Part shown: piece by piece, positions 1 through 13,075 of the stretch
How the letters are laid out: each line of letters starts with the position of its first letter
How positions within the stretch are numbered: position 1 is the stretch's first letter
Source of the DNA: Sphagnum compactum
Lineage: Eukaryota > Bryophyta > Sphagnopsida > Sphagnales
Direction: 5' to 3'
Length of the DNA stretch: 64,000 nt
Assembly (NCBI GenBank): GCA_965153455.1
Contig: OZ234494.1
Span: 25,535,354-25,599,353, forward strand
Position numbers and translations under genes: made by a program
The notes under the pieces: generated by a model
The model's database searches: none
What the model saw: only the letters and a program-made list of their open reading frames with translations
Told to the model about the DNA's origin: nothing

Positions 1-1757
1 CACAACCATCTCTTTACTTTCCTCCACGAACATGGATATGAGAATGAAAATTAACATGTGCCTTTTCATGTCCATCATACTTATATTAATTCAAATTATA
101 TTATATCATATTTGAGATCAATATAAGTAATGAACTATTTTGAAACCACATGAAAACATCAGAGAAACATAGTTGATTTCCCAGTACAGAAAAGCAACAT
201 GAAGCCCAAGTGATTCAAAACTAACATGGTGACAAAATATCAATAATTTATCATATTTTGTTTACATCTTTTTCAAATATATAAGTAGTTGAAACTAGAG
301 GTTACACCAAGGCATCATAAGCTTATGACCCTCAAAGAAAGATGAATGGGCCATTTCGCGATTCATCTTGCCACAACATGGCTTGTTGCAAGAAAGAAAA
401 AGGTCCAACAATTACATCTCTCAGCATGATCTAAACACAAATTGGACACAGGTCCAACATTTATGCATTCAATGATCCCATTAGATCCTAATTTAAGACT
501 TTGATCTAGATCAAAAGAATGGATGTTGGAGAACTCAAATCTTGGGATCTGCAACCATTTCAAGGGTCAGACAATTCTTTTTATTGTACCCTAGGACTTT
601 CTTATCAATCCTTTTGCAAGTTGCATGTGACCAGTGATGTGTGAGGCAGCCCCATACAAAGGCACCTTACACATATACAGATGTGCCTTAGAAATTGTAA
701 AGGCACCTCAATAGATGTGTAAGTAAGGCACCTCAGTACAGGGCTGCCTCAATCTTTATGCTAGGAGAAGACAGAAGCAAACCAAAAGTCTCCAATGATG
801 TTCTATCATACATGGTTATGGACTAGGTGAGAATGCAGAAGTTACTGTGAGTAGTTGAGGTGTACATACACTGAGACTATTCACAGTAACCTGTGTGCTT
901 GAGCCAGTTGTGAGAATAACCATCCCTGTGAGAATCAAGATGCTGTCTTTTCATCCACAGAGAGCGGTCATGAAATCTTCATCTAAAAGCAAAGGGTTAC
1001 AGAATCATTGGGCAAATGAGAGGCCAGGCTGGTACCTTGTGCTACCTAGTAGGTTGCTAATGAAATTGAGTCTGAAGCATCGGTTGTAACTTGTGACCTG
1101 ACAGCCAATCAGAGCGTTGAGATTCTCAAAAGGGGACTTACGTTCAAATGATTTGGAAAAATAAGGCAATTAATTGCTGAACAAACCTGTGGTTATACTC
1201 TTGGACAGTTGCCAAAAAGGCGAAGATAAAGAAGCATCCAAAATGTACAAGTCAAGGAAACAACGGAAAAAAAATTGAAATAAAGGAAGGGCAAACAAAA
1301 TTCAAGGCGCTGCTGGATGAAAGAAAAGGCCCCACAAATTTTACAGTCATAGAATAGGCTGCCGAAGAGGGAGTAGTTGCTTTGATAGTGGTAATGGCAC
1401 ATGTGCTCGTATTAATGTTCCCTTGTCCCTATAATCCTGCAATCATATATAGCACTTTCTCCCATTATCTCACTGCCTATCTCCATTTAACAGACCATGC
1501 ATGGAAAGATTTGAGATTATTGTTGATCCTAAACCATAAAACCCCTATTGTTCATGGATTTCTCTGGTGTTTGTTTCTCTTATCATATATTAAACCCTAA
1601 ATCTGGCCACTTGAAACTCCAAAAACTCAAGCATGTAAGTTTCAAACATAATGCAAGGTGCTCATGGATTTGTCTAGTGTCTGTCTCTTGTATCAGAATT
1701 TTCCAACCCATAAAGCATTATGAATTTCAGCAAGACTTCATCAAATTTTTTACTGAC
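1..1757. other. Region downstream of HflX; no gene recognised
   Basis: This AT-rich stretch lies 3' of the last HflX exon that could be placed. The short open frames here have no recognisable domain. A small internal repeat of GGCACCT-type words occurs around 640-750. The missing terminal HflX exon was searched for on the minus strand and not found. A short plus-strand stretch near 1385-1440 resembles the usual HflX C-terminus (see findings). Confidence 0.4.
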
Positions 1758-4700
1758 CTCAAGCTCCACGATTCCCAGTCGGTGAATGAGGTTAATCAGC
1801 TCACCCTGCCCATATGGCACCACTGCCTCTACACGCACCATTGACTCCTGAAGAAATTCCATCACCACATCATATAGTATGATATCTGTTACATTCAAGC
1901 TTTTATGCTAAGCTTCCGATGCACAAGATGGAATTCCAAGTCTTCTAGTTCACAGAGATGGGTATTGACTACAGAAGTACTGATTTCTTCGAGGATTTAG
2001 ATGATCAAAGATGATGTATCTTTGCTCTGCAAGATGAAGAATATGTAAAGCTTTACCTTGATCTTCTGTTCAATTGCTGCGTAAAACCCTGACATACCCT
2101 CTCCTGTCAAAGCCGACATGCACACTATGTTGTTGCCACGGTGAGCTGCTTCAGCTCTTAAAGCCTCTGGGTCTTCTGCCCTATCAACCTATATATAAAA
2201 GACCCAAAAAAGGAAAACCACCCACACAGGAAAGATAGACCAAAAAAAATTAGGGACCTCTGCAGGAAAGGTGCTAAAAGAGTTTAAGAGAGAATTGATC
2301 ATCAACCAAAACTGGCAATATTCAATTTAGGGTTGATGCAATAGTTGTTACCTTGTTCCAGACACAAAGGAGAGGAATATGGTTGACATCAAGCTCTGCG
2401 AGCACATTATCTACAGCTTCTCTTTGCTGTGATGCCATCGGATGACTGCACCATCACAACACTTCACCATCAGAATCAACGATTTTGCTCTATTCAACAC
2501 AAGAATTGAGCTTGAAGAATGGTGTCCAAACAGCAAGAAAGTGCAATCATACTTGCTCAGAGGGGGGGAAAGAGAGGAAAAAAGGGCACCTGATGTCTAT
2601 AACATGTACGAGTAGAGAGGAGTCACTAATCTCTTCCAGTGTCGCCCTAAATGCTGCCACCTGCCATTGATTTTACATGATTAAAGGTCAAGATTCTGTC
2701 AACAGCATTGCATATCTACAGAAAGGCAGAAGTGGAATGAGACATGAAAATATTCAAACCACCAGGATAAGCCCCAAGCCTTGTGCCATTTACCAGGGGG
2801 TATCTCAGAAACTATAATAGTCCAAAATCAGATTGGAATGATATGAGGCTGGTCTACATTTTGCATTCAATGATGTATCTTAATCTCAGCATCTGTAATT
2901 ATCCAAAATTGTGAGGTTGAGCAAATGAGAGAAATGGTGAGAGTGAATTGTAACCTACTAGTTGAGTGGGAAGTTTTTGAATAAACCCAACTGTATCCGT
3001 AAACAAGCACTCTTTCCCATTTGGCAGCTGCACAACACAAGCATCTTCAACCCTATTAATCTACTATGACTTTGGCATCCACACTGCCTGCCTCCTGTAG
3101 CTTTCAACCAAGCAAGCTGGATTTTGTAGCTTAATAAAGCTGCACTTGTAGATGTCTGAAATCAAGGAATTGATGAGGAAGTTTGCTGCATTAAGAAATT
3201 GCATGCTGCTTTTGTACAACTGTGCACATCTCTCCCCATTGTCATTTACCCTTTGGATTCAATTCTACTCAATTGGGAAAACTAGGGCATTCTTTGGCTA
3301 AATACCTCAACACGTCGGGTGGTAGGATCTAGAGTGGCAAACAGTCGGTCTTCTGCCAACACCCCAGCTCCACTCAGCCTATTCAGCAACGTACTTTTGC
3401 CTGCGTTTGTATACCCCACCTGTAACTCATTTGCAAATAAACAAGCTGTAAGGCACCTCACTCAGTGCCATTGTTGTGACAGTGTCTGATAAAAACCTCC
3501 ACGGTGAATGAATGGATGGATATCCAGGGTTCATAAATAAAACGTTTGTTGAGAAATCAAGGGGAAAATTTTGAGAGCACAGAAAGAATACCAGGGACAC
3601 GACTGGTATAGGGACAGAGGCACGGCGGTCCCGATACTGCTGCCGGTGTCCCCGCACTGATTCCAACTCCCTCTTTAGTTGTGCAATCTGTGTACAAATA
3701 GAAACACACACACACACATGGGAGTCTGTTAACGATAGCTGTACAAATCATGCAACTAGCGACTCTAAAGATAATGTGCGTGAGTGTTGAGAATGAAAGG
3801 AATTATGGATTTAGGTTACAGGGGTTGAAAGAGTAAGAAGAAGATGACACCTGATGTGTGAGTGTGTTAAAAGACATTGCTGAGACTCATCATGACAAAC
3901 CTGTGTTCTGAGAATACGCTTATCGACTTCAATTTGTTTTTCTCCCATACCCTTCACCAAACCACCTGCTTGGCGCTCTAAATGTGTCCACATCCGTGTT
4001 AGTCGTGGTAATTGATACTCTGTTTGTGCCAGCTCTACCTGTACAAGACACACCCATAATCCATGAAGTTGCAGAGAAATCTTCGCAAGGTAACACGGCA
4101 ATTGAGCGCAGTCATAGCCTCATGAGAGTCACTCACAAAGTGTAAGACCATTGTTTTCACATTCATCACAAAGAATAGCAGTGATGAGCTGCCATGACTA
4201 CACACTGATTTCATCAGCTCCTGATGGTGGGTGTGGATGAGTGTTCTAATAATCTGCTCAAAGCTTTTGGCAAACAATGATACACAATATCTGCATCCTG
4301 AGTTTCTGTCACATGTCTGGAAGCCACAGGAAGACTCATTTATGATGTCAGATTGCACTCAAAGCTCATGCCAAAGAAGCAAGATTAAGCTAAATGACCA
4401 CATGAAACTGCAGTAGAAAAATGAGAGTGTACAGGTGAAATCTGGAAAAGGAAAAGAGAGTGGGTGCCATCCCAGACCTGTAAGGTGGCTTCCCTTGTAG
4501 CAGCACGTTGGCTGAAGATATCAAGAATCAAAGCAGTTCGATCACAAACCCGCACATCCTCTCCAAATGCCTTCCCCAAACTCCGAAGTTGCCTGCCAAG
4601 ATCTCAATTCACAAAATCACTATCTCCAAAGACTGGGGGGAACTAATGCTGAAATTTGGACAAAACTTTTGCCAACACCAGTCAGTCTCCAAATCCAAAC

Positions 4701-6656
4701 CTGAATTAATTTAGTGGCTTTACAGAAACACACACACTCCAACAATTTTTTTTTGTCAAGCTGGATTTCCAATTCTTGTATCTAAATTGACCATGTGTTT
4801 TGGATTGCTTAACAACATGTCAGTGAAGACCATTAAGAAGAAGAAGCAGAAGAAGAAGAAGTGTGCTGAGAAAGTGGAAAGAAAAAACTGGCAGAGTCTC
4901 CAATGAACTCACCCTGGTGAAAGTTCATCATCAAAGACCACAGTCTCTATTTTCAGTGCACGGATTGCTGTTGCCACCTCTGAGACTTTTCCTGCCCCTA
5001 TATAAGTTTTTGGACTTGGATGCTCCAACCTGTGGATTGCACGATGTTACTATCAAGCACAATCTATCCAAGCTAAAAAAAAAAGGGAAATAGGTGAGAT
5101 CCCACATTCATTTTTCTGCAAGTTCAGTTTTTCCCTCTCTTACATTGTCAAGAAACTATACAAGCACCTATCTTCAAAACTAGTTGTGTAAAAGCTACCA
5201 CCCAAAGTCAATCAAACTCTCTTCAAGTCTAGTGGATGAAGCATACACATGAGATGCATTTTGAAAAAGAAAAGACCCAAACAGAAACAAAAAAAAGCTT
5301 CATCATATGTAAAACATGGTCCCAAAAAAACACCAGACTTACTTTTGATAAGTAGAGCCAACAACAGCAAGACCTGCAGTGTCAGCTAATTGAGAAAGCT
5401 CCTCCAGTGACTCGGTTATACTGAAAAGCGTTTTCCCTGCTGCTGCTGTTCCCTTCCTCTCAAGGCCCACCAAGTATGCCCTTTCCTCAAAAACCTGAAC
5501 CATCATCATATCACAAACAAAATTCTCTCTGAGGAGCAAAACCCCAACTCTTGACATTTTGATGCCCTAAAATCTTAACCCTAAAAGATCACAAAATCTT
5601 GTCACTGCACAATGCACCTTCATTCCCCACCAGTTGCTCACCTGTTTTTGGCATGGAGAAAACTATGATAGCACCATCCATATGATAATGATAATGATAT
5701 GATGATGATGAGATCATCATCATATCATTATCATCACCATGCAAATTCTAGTGCTTGTTGATTCCTTTCTACTTAAGAGATGCGTGGGGGGAGGGAGGAG
5801 GGGGGCCAGTCTGAGCTCAGGTCCAATTTGTTACCTCTCGACCATTCTGGAATCGAATTCGCTTATTTAGGTCTTCTTCAACCCAAACATCTGCTGCTGC
5901 TGCATCTGGAGAAATCCAGGTGGTTGTGGTTGTATCCTTTTGCTTGCTCCAGTAATCACTTCCCCAATCCTCTTCTCCTTCTCCTTCTCCTTCTTCTTCT
6001 TCCTCAAAATTCTCATGCCCATCATGCTCCTCCTCCATTGTTCCTAGTACCTCATCCCCTATCTTGTTGTCAAGCTCTTCAATTTCTGACCAATGTCCAA
6101 GATGACCATTACTAGTAGTAGAAGAAGAGTTCATTGATATGCGAAGAATGGAGTCTGTGCCAAGATCATGATGATGGAGTCTGTCTGGCTTCTTCAACGA
6201 TTCCAGTTCAAATCCTCTACTACTACTACTGCTGCTGCTCCTGCTGCTGCTGCTACTTCTAATTCTTGTTGTTTTCTCCCATTTCTCGAGCTTCATTTGC
6301 CTTCGGGTAAACGCGAATCCCTTGGATATTAAGAGTATTGGGTTATAAGCATTATTGCAGATTCCTAACTTAATCATGAACTTGCTGCTGCTACAACAAC
6401 TACTACTACTACTACGAAACAGGAACCTATTTTTCTTGCAACCCAAGTGCGAGAAATTGAAGGCTTTCAAACTTCCATTCGACAAGTTTCTTCCTGGACA
6501 GCAGCAGCAAGAGGAGGATTCAACAACATGAGCTGCGGCCCTCGACCTAATCAACCCAAGCTGCGATCTACATGGCTGCTGCATATACTTCCCTGCTGCT
6601 GATGATGATGGCACTTTGTAGGAGCACAGATTCCACGACGAAACTGACACTGCCAT
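1758..6656 (-). CDS. HFLX: HflX-type ribosome-associated GTPase, plastid-targeted (3' end not located)
   Basis: HflX GTPases bind the large ribosomal subunit and help recycle stalled ribosomes; the plant form is plastid-directed. Exons on the minus strand, 5' to 3': 6656-5835, 5494-5343, 5029-4913, 4592-4478, 4038-3901, 3687-3592, 3419-3306, 3027-2959, 2660-2590, 2445-2352, 2188-2057, 1847-1758. All have GT-AG borders and agreeing phases, giving about 670 codons. Exon 1 is a long Ser-rich, basic, transit-like leader followed by an acidic stretch. The N-terminal HflX domain ([28 protein letters not shown]) precedes a coiled linker ([20 protein letters not shown]). G-domain motifs are all visible: G1 GYTNAGKST, switch [10 protein letters not shown]3 DTVGF, G4 NKVD across the exon 10/11 junction, G5 SALTGEG. 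The first ATG of the frame is at 6656; the open frame upstream lacks an ATG. The expected last exon, about 30-40 residues, was not found on this strand; reading through the last donor would end at a stop near 1674. Confidence 0.93.
5690..5732. repeat. Perfect 20-bp-arm palindrome in HflX intron 1
   Basis: The arms 5690-5709 and 5713-5732 are exact reverse complements separated by 3 bases, all built of GAT/ATC-type words. It lies in the intron between HflX exons 1 and 2. It is probably a microsatellite-derived inverted repeat able to form a cruciform or RNA hairpin; no function is claimed. Confidence 0.8.
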
Positions 6657-6779
6657 CACTCTCCAAAGATGCAAGTTCCGCTTCGAGCAAATGCAAGGAA
6701 AACAAACACAACTGAGAAACCAACTCTCTGTGAGAGCGAGAGAGAAAGTGTGTGTCCCTCACCAAAGCAAGCAAGACCC

Positions 6780-7400
6780 AAACCTCTTCCGAGGTAGGTA
6801 GGTGGGTCCCAAAGCTCAAAAGGAGAAAATGAGAATAGAGAGGTGAATAAGGCACTAGATGGCTACGTTGCAACGTACATAGATGCATGTGGTAGGTATG
6901 TATGTAAAGCAAGGTAAGTCGGTAGGTAGTTTGGTTTACAAGTCCTTCCCAAAGCTCAAAAGGGAGAAAATGAAGGTAGGTAGGTAAGTAAGGCACTAGA
7001 TGACTACTTCCAAAATAAATAGATGCATGTAATAAGTAAACAGGTAAGTCTAAATGAATAGGTAAGTACGTAAGTTTATGTGGGTAAATAAATAGGTAAA
7101 GCAAGGTAGGTAGGTCCAAGTCCCTCCCAAAGCTCAAGAGGAGAAAATGAAGGTAGGTAGGTAAGTAACGCACTAATTAATTAGTTGCAAGGTAAATAAA
7201 TGCATGTGGAAGGTAAGTAAGTAAGGCACTAGATGACTACTTGCAAGGTAGGTAGGTACAAGTCCCTACCTTGAGTACAAGCTCAAATAAAGGTAGGTTG
7301 GTAAGTAAGGCACTAGATAATTACCTGCAAGGTAAATAAATGCATGTGGTAGGTAAGTAGGTATTCGTGGCTACCAACAAGGTAGGTATAAGATACATGT
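6780..7400. repeat. Degenerate tandem repeat rich in GGTAGGTAAGTA
   Basis: A unit with the words AAGGTAGGTAGGTAAGTAAGGCACTA, GATGACTACTTGCAAGG and AAATAAATGCATGTGG recurs about five times with indels, for example near 6855, 6975, 7150, 7220 and 7290. The phrase CCCAAAGCTCAAAAGG-AGAAAATGA precedes three of them (6810, 6950, 7130). The array lies just upstream of the HflX start. The minus-strand frame read through it is Leu/Tyr-rich low complexity and is not supported as a gene. Confidence 0.75.
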
Positions 7401-9304
7401 GGCTTGGTGGTACTTGGTTCATAGCTAATCACCATAACCATCCATGGTTAGTATCTTGACACTCCAATCCGCTATCAGGTTGGGACTTACAAGTTAAACT
7501 TACAACCCATAACCTTAGACCTCCGTTCCATTAATGACCTACTAGTTTGCACTAGGCAGGTATCACCTTGGGCTCTCATTGGCCCAATGATTTTGTAACC
7601 TTTTGTTTCTTGGATGAAGATTTCATAACTGTTGTTTTTTTTTTTTTTGCATGGATGAAAATAAGACATCATCACTCTCACCAGGGATGGTTATGTCTGG
7701 TAGCTGGCTTGAGTACCTACACCTTGCTGACCGATCATGTAAATTTTGGTTTAATTAACTTATGGGTAAGTTCCTCATCTTTTTATGAACCTTAAACACA
7801 AGGTGACATCCTCTTTGTTGAGGCAGAAATTTTACTGAGGGTAAAGGTGGCCTCCACATACACTAGAACAAATTCCACCAGTTCTTCACATTGTTTAAAC
7901 CACTACCTACTTGCTCTAAACACAAAAATGAATTTGTGTTAATACCAGATATGTACTAATTGTATTAATTAATGCTGACAAAACTAAGAAATATTTCAAG
8001 ACTTACCTCACGGCCGGATATGTTATTAGTTTTGAAATATTTCTTAATTTCATCTTTGAAGTTGAGACAATGAAGTTATTCATAAGGTTCTCCCCAGTCT
8101 GATCCCCCTTTCGATCCTTAGTTTGCTGTTCCGTGCCCAGTTTGTACCTATCTACCGAGTAACCCTAAGTGGGGATGAAAACACCAAATTGGGAATAACT
8201 AGGGACTAATTCATTTTTAACTCAATTGACAAGCAAAAATTAAAAAAACACAAGTTGGTGAAATTTCTTTCCTTGCATAATAAGCATCACCTACTATCAT
8301 CTGGATAATTTTCTTTTTCCTGGATATTGGATTTTCAGACCGCTGAAAAAATTTCCAGTATTTTCTTTTGGGAGTTAATTAGAGACATGGCTTTCTGGCA
8401 CCAACCCAAAAGCACCTTTCATGTTTTTCTTAATAAATAAATAAATAATGTTTTTCTAGGCATCAACTTAATGGGTATTAGGCCTAGTCCCACTTTAGCA
8501 AACTTGCCACAAGTGGGAGGACATGTGGGAAGGCATTTTGAGAGTGAGAGGCACAGCAGAGGAAGTTAGTGTCACATTCAAATTTCGGAGGAATTGGAAT
8601 GTACCTTTGGTGTTGTTGAGCAGGATTTAATGAAGTTTTACATGGTAAGATTTGGATTCAGAATGTGGGAGATAATGATTTTAAAGTGATTTCTGCCGCT
8701 GAAAATTCAAATAAATTCCAAAAAACCAGGTTTTGGAAGGAAAAATCAGTTGAGGACGTGGTAACACTTGGGCCAACACCACAGGCCACACTAGTTAATA
8801 AGAAGAGCACACAATGTACTACTATATTGGTGAATTTCTTATGTCAGCTTGATTACCAAATGTTCTTTTGTAGCTTTCTCACTTTCACATTCACCAACCT
8901 AAACTGATGTTATTGGTTCGTCATATCAAGAACAATATCATCTTTTTTGAGCTTATGTCCAATGTCAGCATTGAAGAAGATGAATTTGATTTGTCATCTT
9001 ACTCATGCCTTCTGAGCTGATGTTGAATGCCAAGATTGAAGAGCTCAAGTTTATCTTGTCACCTTATTTATAAAAAGAGACAATAAATACTTCCACTTTC
9101 ATGGTTTTCATTTGTTCTCTGCTTATGCTTCTCGACTTTGTGACAATTGTGCATGTTTTTCATAATCAGAGAATATTGCGATGAACATGGTCTTCAAATT
9201 GATGGCAAAATTACTCACTCAAAATATTCATGGCCGTAAAGCACTCAACGAACATCTCCAGTCTATTTGGAAAGGTACATTATGTTCATGAATATTTAGG
9301 TATT
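7401..9304. other. Intergenic, no gene recognised
   Basis: AT-rich sequence with a run of T at 7627-7640. No open frame carries a recognisable domain and no RNA gene was seen. Confidence 0.4.
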
Positions 9305-9740
9305 AAGTAGGTTGTTTGTTTGTTTGTTTGTGTTGTTTGTCATGTTAAAATCTCTGAAACCATAATGACCCCACCGTGTTCTTCATATTATTGGAAAGCC
9401 ATTGACGAATAAGAGTGCACAACAAGGTGGTTTCATAATGTTTAGACGTGTGATGCAAGAGTTATTAAATATTGAACAATTTTGTCAAAGAAAACTTAAC
9501 AATGTCAAAAATATAAAATTTAGAAAAATTGAGACAAATTCTTGATATTGTTGAAAAGCCCTTGATGAGTTAGATTTCTTGGAAATTATTTTGTAATTTT
9601 TGGACTTAAAGTGGGTGGAGATATCGAATATTGAATAATTTTTGTCTCATTGGAAGTTAATTTAAAATTTAAACAATTATTCACAAGTGTATTCTATTGT
9701 CAAGGTCCTATTCACACTTGGACCAATGACATAAGTCACA
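9305..9740 (+). repeat. Dispersed repeat, copy A (unclassified)
   Basis: This segment matches 21587-22010 in order: a GTTTGTTTGTTTG tract, a phrase on a lone Cys-like TTGGAAAGCC(A/T)T..GA motif, TTTTTGTC beside ATTGAATAA, and finally a TATTCACACTTGG(A/G)(C/T)CAATGACA phrase near 9710. Identity is partial with indels. It has no coding content and is probably a decayed non-coding transposon relic. Confidence 0.6.
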
Positions 9741-10540
9741 CTCATTCCTTCTCAAAAGAAAAAGTAGAAGGATCTTACACCTACTCCTCCTTGTGAGAGA
9801 GAAGAATCTTACAACTATAATTACCTCTCTTAAAGAGTAGGTGTTCTCATCTTACACTCTATGATCTACATGTGTTTAATACATGTTTAACCTTTGCTTA
9901 GGACCTTAGGATGGTAAAGTCTATGGGTGGGGAGTGGGAACATTCCCAAATGTAGGCCACAATTAGCTATCCCCTTGTCCTAGGCCCCTTAGTTTGAGCA
10001 ATGAGAATGCCCCTTACCTTAGGCATTTAGTATTTACCTTACACTTAACCCCTAAAGGATGAAATGGACATTGTTTACATTCTTTTGTCAAAATTTAAAC
10101 AATTGTCATCTATGGAAGACATAACTTTATTCAACTTTAATTATTATTTTTTAAAATCATGTGTCTAAAGAAGACTACTTTAAAATAAAAAAAAGGACCC
10201 ATCCAAGCAATGATAGTCCATAAGTATACTTAGCAAAATTTGGCAATCTTCAAAATATGAATGTAAAAAATCTTAAGCACCCTTTCATATTGTGGGTAGT
10301 TGTGTGATTTTTAGCGATTTCTTTGATTTTTTCGTTTTGGTGAATTGTTTAAAAAAGAAGAAGAGGAATATGTGATAAAATATCCTTTTTTCAAAATAAG
10401 TTTTGCAAAAATGGTGAAAATTCACCACCAAAAAAATTCACTAAGAATCATTGTTTATAAAATTTGTGTAAAAATTGCAATGGTACCTATAAATGAAAAA
10501 AGGAAGTTACATCATGTCCATATACACAATTAGTATATAA
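9741..10540. other. Intergenic, AT-rich, no gene recognised
   Basis: No domain-bearing frame was found. A short frame at 10345-10533 is Lys-rich low complexity and is not supported. Confidence 0.4.
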
Positions 10541-11345
10541 CTAGTGAGTGCCCGTGACCTTCAGCCACTATGAAGTCTCCCGATTTCTTTAAACTTGGTT
10601 CATGTTTTAGTTTTTTGAAAAACTTTTAACTTTTTTATTTTTTTATTTTTATGTGTTTTTTATTTTTATTATTATTTTGTATAATAAAAATAAAATGTTT
10701 CTTTTTCACTTTTATATATATTTTTATTTGGATGCAAGTTTGAAGTTTGGAGAAAGAAGACACACCTCATTCTTTTTCAAGTAGGGTTTTTCTTCAATAT
10801 TTATAAGTTTTATTTTTTCTTATTTTTTACTCTTTATTTGGTTTCTTCATTTTTGGAATTTTTTTTCTTTTAAAATTATTTTATTGTATTTCCCTTTCCT
10901 TGTTTCATTTGTTTCCATTTCTTTTTTATAGTTTTATAGTTTTTTTTTTTTTTGGTTTATGTTTGTTTCGTGTTTTTATTTTTTCTATTCTTATTTTGTC
11001 TATTTTCATTTTTTTCTATTTTTATGTATTTATTTTCTTTTTTCTTTTTTTTTCAAAATAATTTAACCCGTTGATCCCCCTCATGCTGGCCCCCCCCCCC
11101 CGGTGCTGGCCCCCCCCCCCCCCGGTGCTGCCATCCCCGTCAGCAACCCCGCCCCCGTGCTGGCCCCCCCTGTTAGTTATTTCTATTTTAAGATTTTTGA
11201 TATCTAAGTTTCAGGACCTGGACACAAAAACAGATAGAAACATTGTTTCCCAACTGTCCAAGATGGACCGGTTCCGACGTAATGTTAAAATATAAAACGT
11301 CTTGTGACACACAGACGGACACACACCATTGTAGCTTTTATATAT
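10541..11345. repeat. Possible non-autonomous element with poly-T body and poly-C tracts
   Basis: The segment opens with an ACTAGTGAGTGCCCGTGACC phrase at about 10541-10560 and closes with a TTTTATATATAAGATATA phrase at about 11337-11354. In between lie a very T-rich body and, at 11089-11121, two C runs of at least 12 flanking a GGTGCTGG word. An opening with a GTGCCCGTG word and an AT-rich close is often seen in unclassified plant repeats. No terminal duplication was proven, so the borders are approximate. Confidence 0.35.
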
Positions 11346-12383
11346 AAGATATAATGTACTACTTGTAGTTCCTTTTTAGGTTTAGTGATAATTAAATGAT
11401 TTTTGAAAATGTCAAAGAAATTTTAAATTATTTGATTAAAATGTCAAAACTTAAGGAAATTACAAGGGCCAATAAAAATTTTGAAATTGGGGGAAACTAA
11501 GGAGCTTCTTGATTCAAGGGAATCCCACCACCATTGTAGAGTAGGTATGCAATAATTGACAATATTTTTGTGAAACATTTTATGTCTCCTCATTTTTGCA
11601 AAAAGAAATAATAAAAGATGTTGTGAAAAAGGTCTTACTATGTGAGAGTTCCAAAAAGAGAACCTGCCAATAAACGATGCATATATTTATTGCCGAAATT
11701 TCATAAATTTTCATGAAATTTCAATAGCTTCATTAGATTTTTTTGGGGGATTCCTGCCTAGTTCTGGCGACCAGTAGGAACTCATTGTCTAAATATGGCA
11801 ACATATGATTTTCCCCCCTCAAATTATGGCGACTCTTGCGGTTTGTTTTTTCCCAAAAAAAAGCCCTTCATCAATCAGGTCTAGCACTTCTTTTTTTCTT
11901 TTTCTTTTTTTTTTTGGGTGTTTTTTTGGTCGCCACATAGCGAAAATTCGCCAAAAGAAAAAAAACATTGTGTATCCATCCCAAAAAATAGAAATTTAAA
12001 ATCATTAAATATTGTTTTCAGAAATTTGGAAGTAAGAAATAATCTGGCCACACACGCTCACGAACATAGGAAGAACAGAAGGGGGTCGGGACGGGGACGG
12101 GTCCTGCATGGAAAGGCCAACTGGCCCGTGTCGCGGAGGAGAGCCCGGGGCGGGCGGAGGAGGCAGTGATGGACGACAATCATTCCTTCCGTGTTTGCGC
12201 TTTTGGGTTGCCAACGTCCACGACATTTTTGGATTGCAGACGAGGAGGAGCGTCGAATCTGCAGGTGGTAGCATGATTTGATGCTCTTATTTGGGGAGGC
12301 TGCGCGCGTTTTTTTGACCCAATAAGTGAGCAATTTGGTTCACATTGGAGAGGGGTTTGGATGCTCCTTCTATTATGAGTGTG

Positions 12384-12386
<3 letters not shown>
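11346..12386. other. Intergenic; upstream region of the GTG/GPHR gene
   Basis: AT-rich up to about 12040, then GC-rich (12080-12170 is rich in GGGACGGG and GGGCGGAGG words). Long overlapping open frames on both strands in the GC-rich part look like composition effects and have no recognisable domain. Confidence 0.4.

Positions 12387-12429
<43 letters not shown>
12387..12429. repeat. (CT)n microsatellite upstream of GTG/GPHR
   Basis: About 21 uninterrupted CT units lie some 800 bp 5' of the start codon. CT/GA tracts are common near plant promoters and 5' leaders; a regulatory role is not shown. Confidence 0.9.
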
Positions 12430-12433
<4 letters not shown>

Positions 12434-13075
12434 CTTTTTGGCTTGTCAAAGACTCTCTCCTCTCCCAGCTTTGTAACAGGAATGTTCTCGCAGTTTCTGT
12501 AGATCTGTGGTCGGAAACACAATGTATGCAGCAGTCATTATGATGTTTGGTGCTGATTTTCTTTGAGCGAATGTGCTGTTTGTTTGGTTTTTTCTTTTCC
12601 CCATGTCTTCTCATCAAGTTTCCACTGCGAGTGTGTGCCAAGATGGTTTGTGTTCAGAGTCTCGTAATTTGAGTACGTGACCCTACGACCACGAACACCA
12701 AGAAATGCAGTGTTTTGGTGTGAGATGACGACGATCTCGGGATGATGAAAATTTCGAGCTGTGTAATGTAAAGGAAGGAAGGAAGGAGCGAGGAAACAAA
12801 AGGAGCTGCTGCTGCTGCTGCTGGCACAAGAGAAGCAGAACTAGATCGAGGAACAAGCAAGCCAGCAAGAACTTTGTAGATCCACGCGTTTGAAGCGGAG
12901 GATGTAGAGAAGATCAGACTTCTCGAAGGAGGAATCTCGCAGCAAGAGATGGATGATGGGAGGAGAAGAAGGCTTAGTTTAGGTCGTATGGCTTGAAAGA
13001 AGAGGAAGAAGCTCTTGATTGTCGAGGAAGTTCTGGGGTAATCTGGCGCCCAGACACACAGTGTGTTGCACGGGG

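Noticed and set aside
5780-6115. Plus-strand frame antisense to HflX exon 1
   Set aside because: Leu/Pro-rich shadow of the Ser- and Glu-rich codon runs of the real exon.
6568-7173. Minus-strand 201-codon frame rich in Leu, Tyr and Pro
   Set aside because: Translation of the tandem repeat array; no start context or domain.
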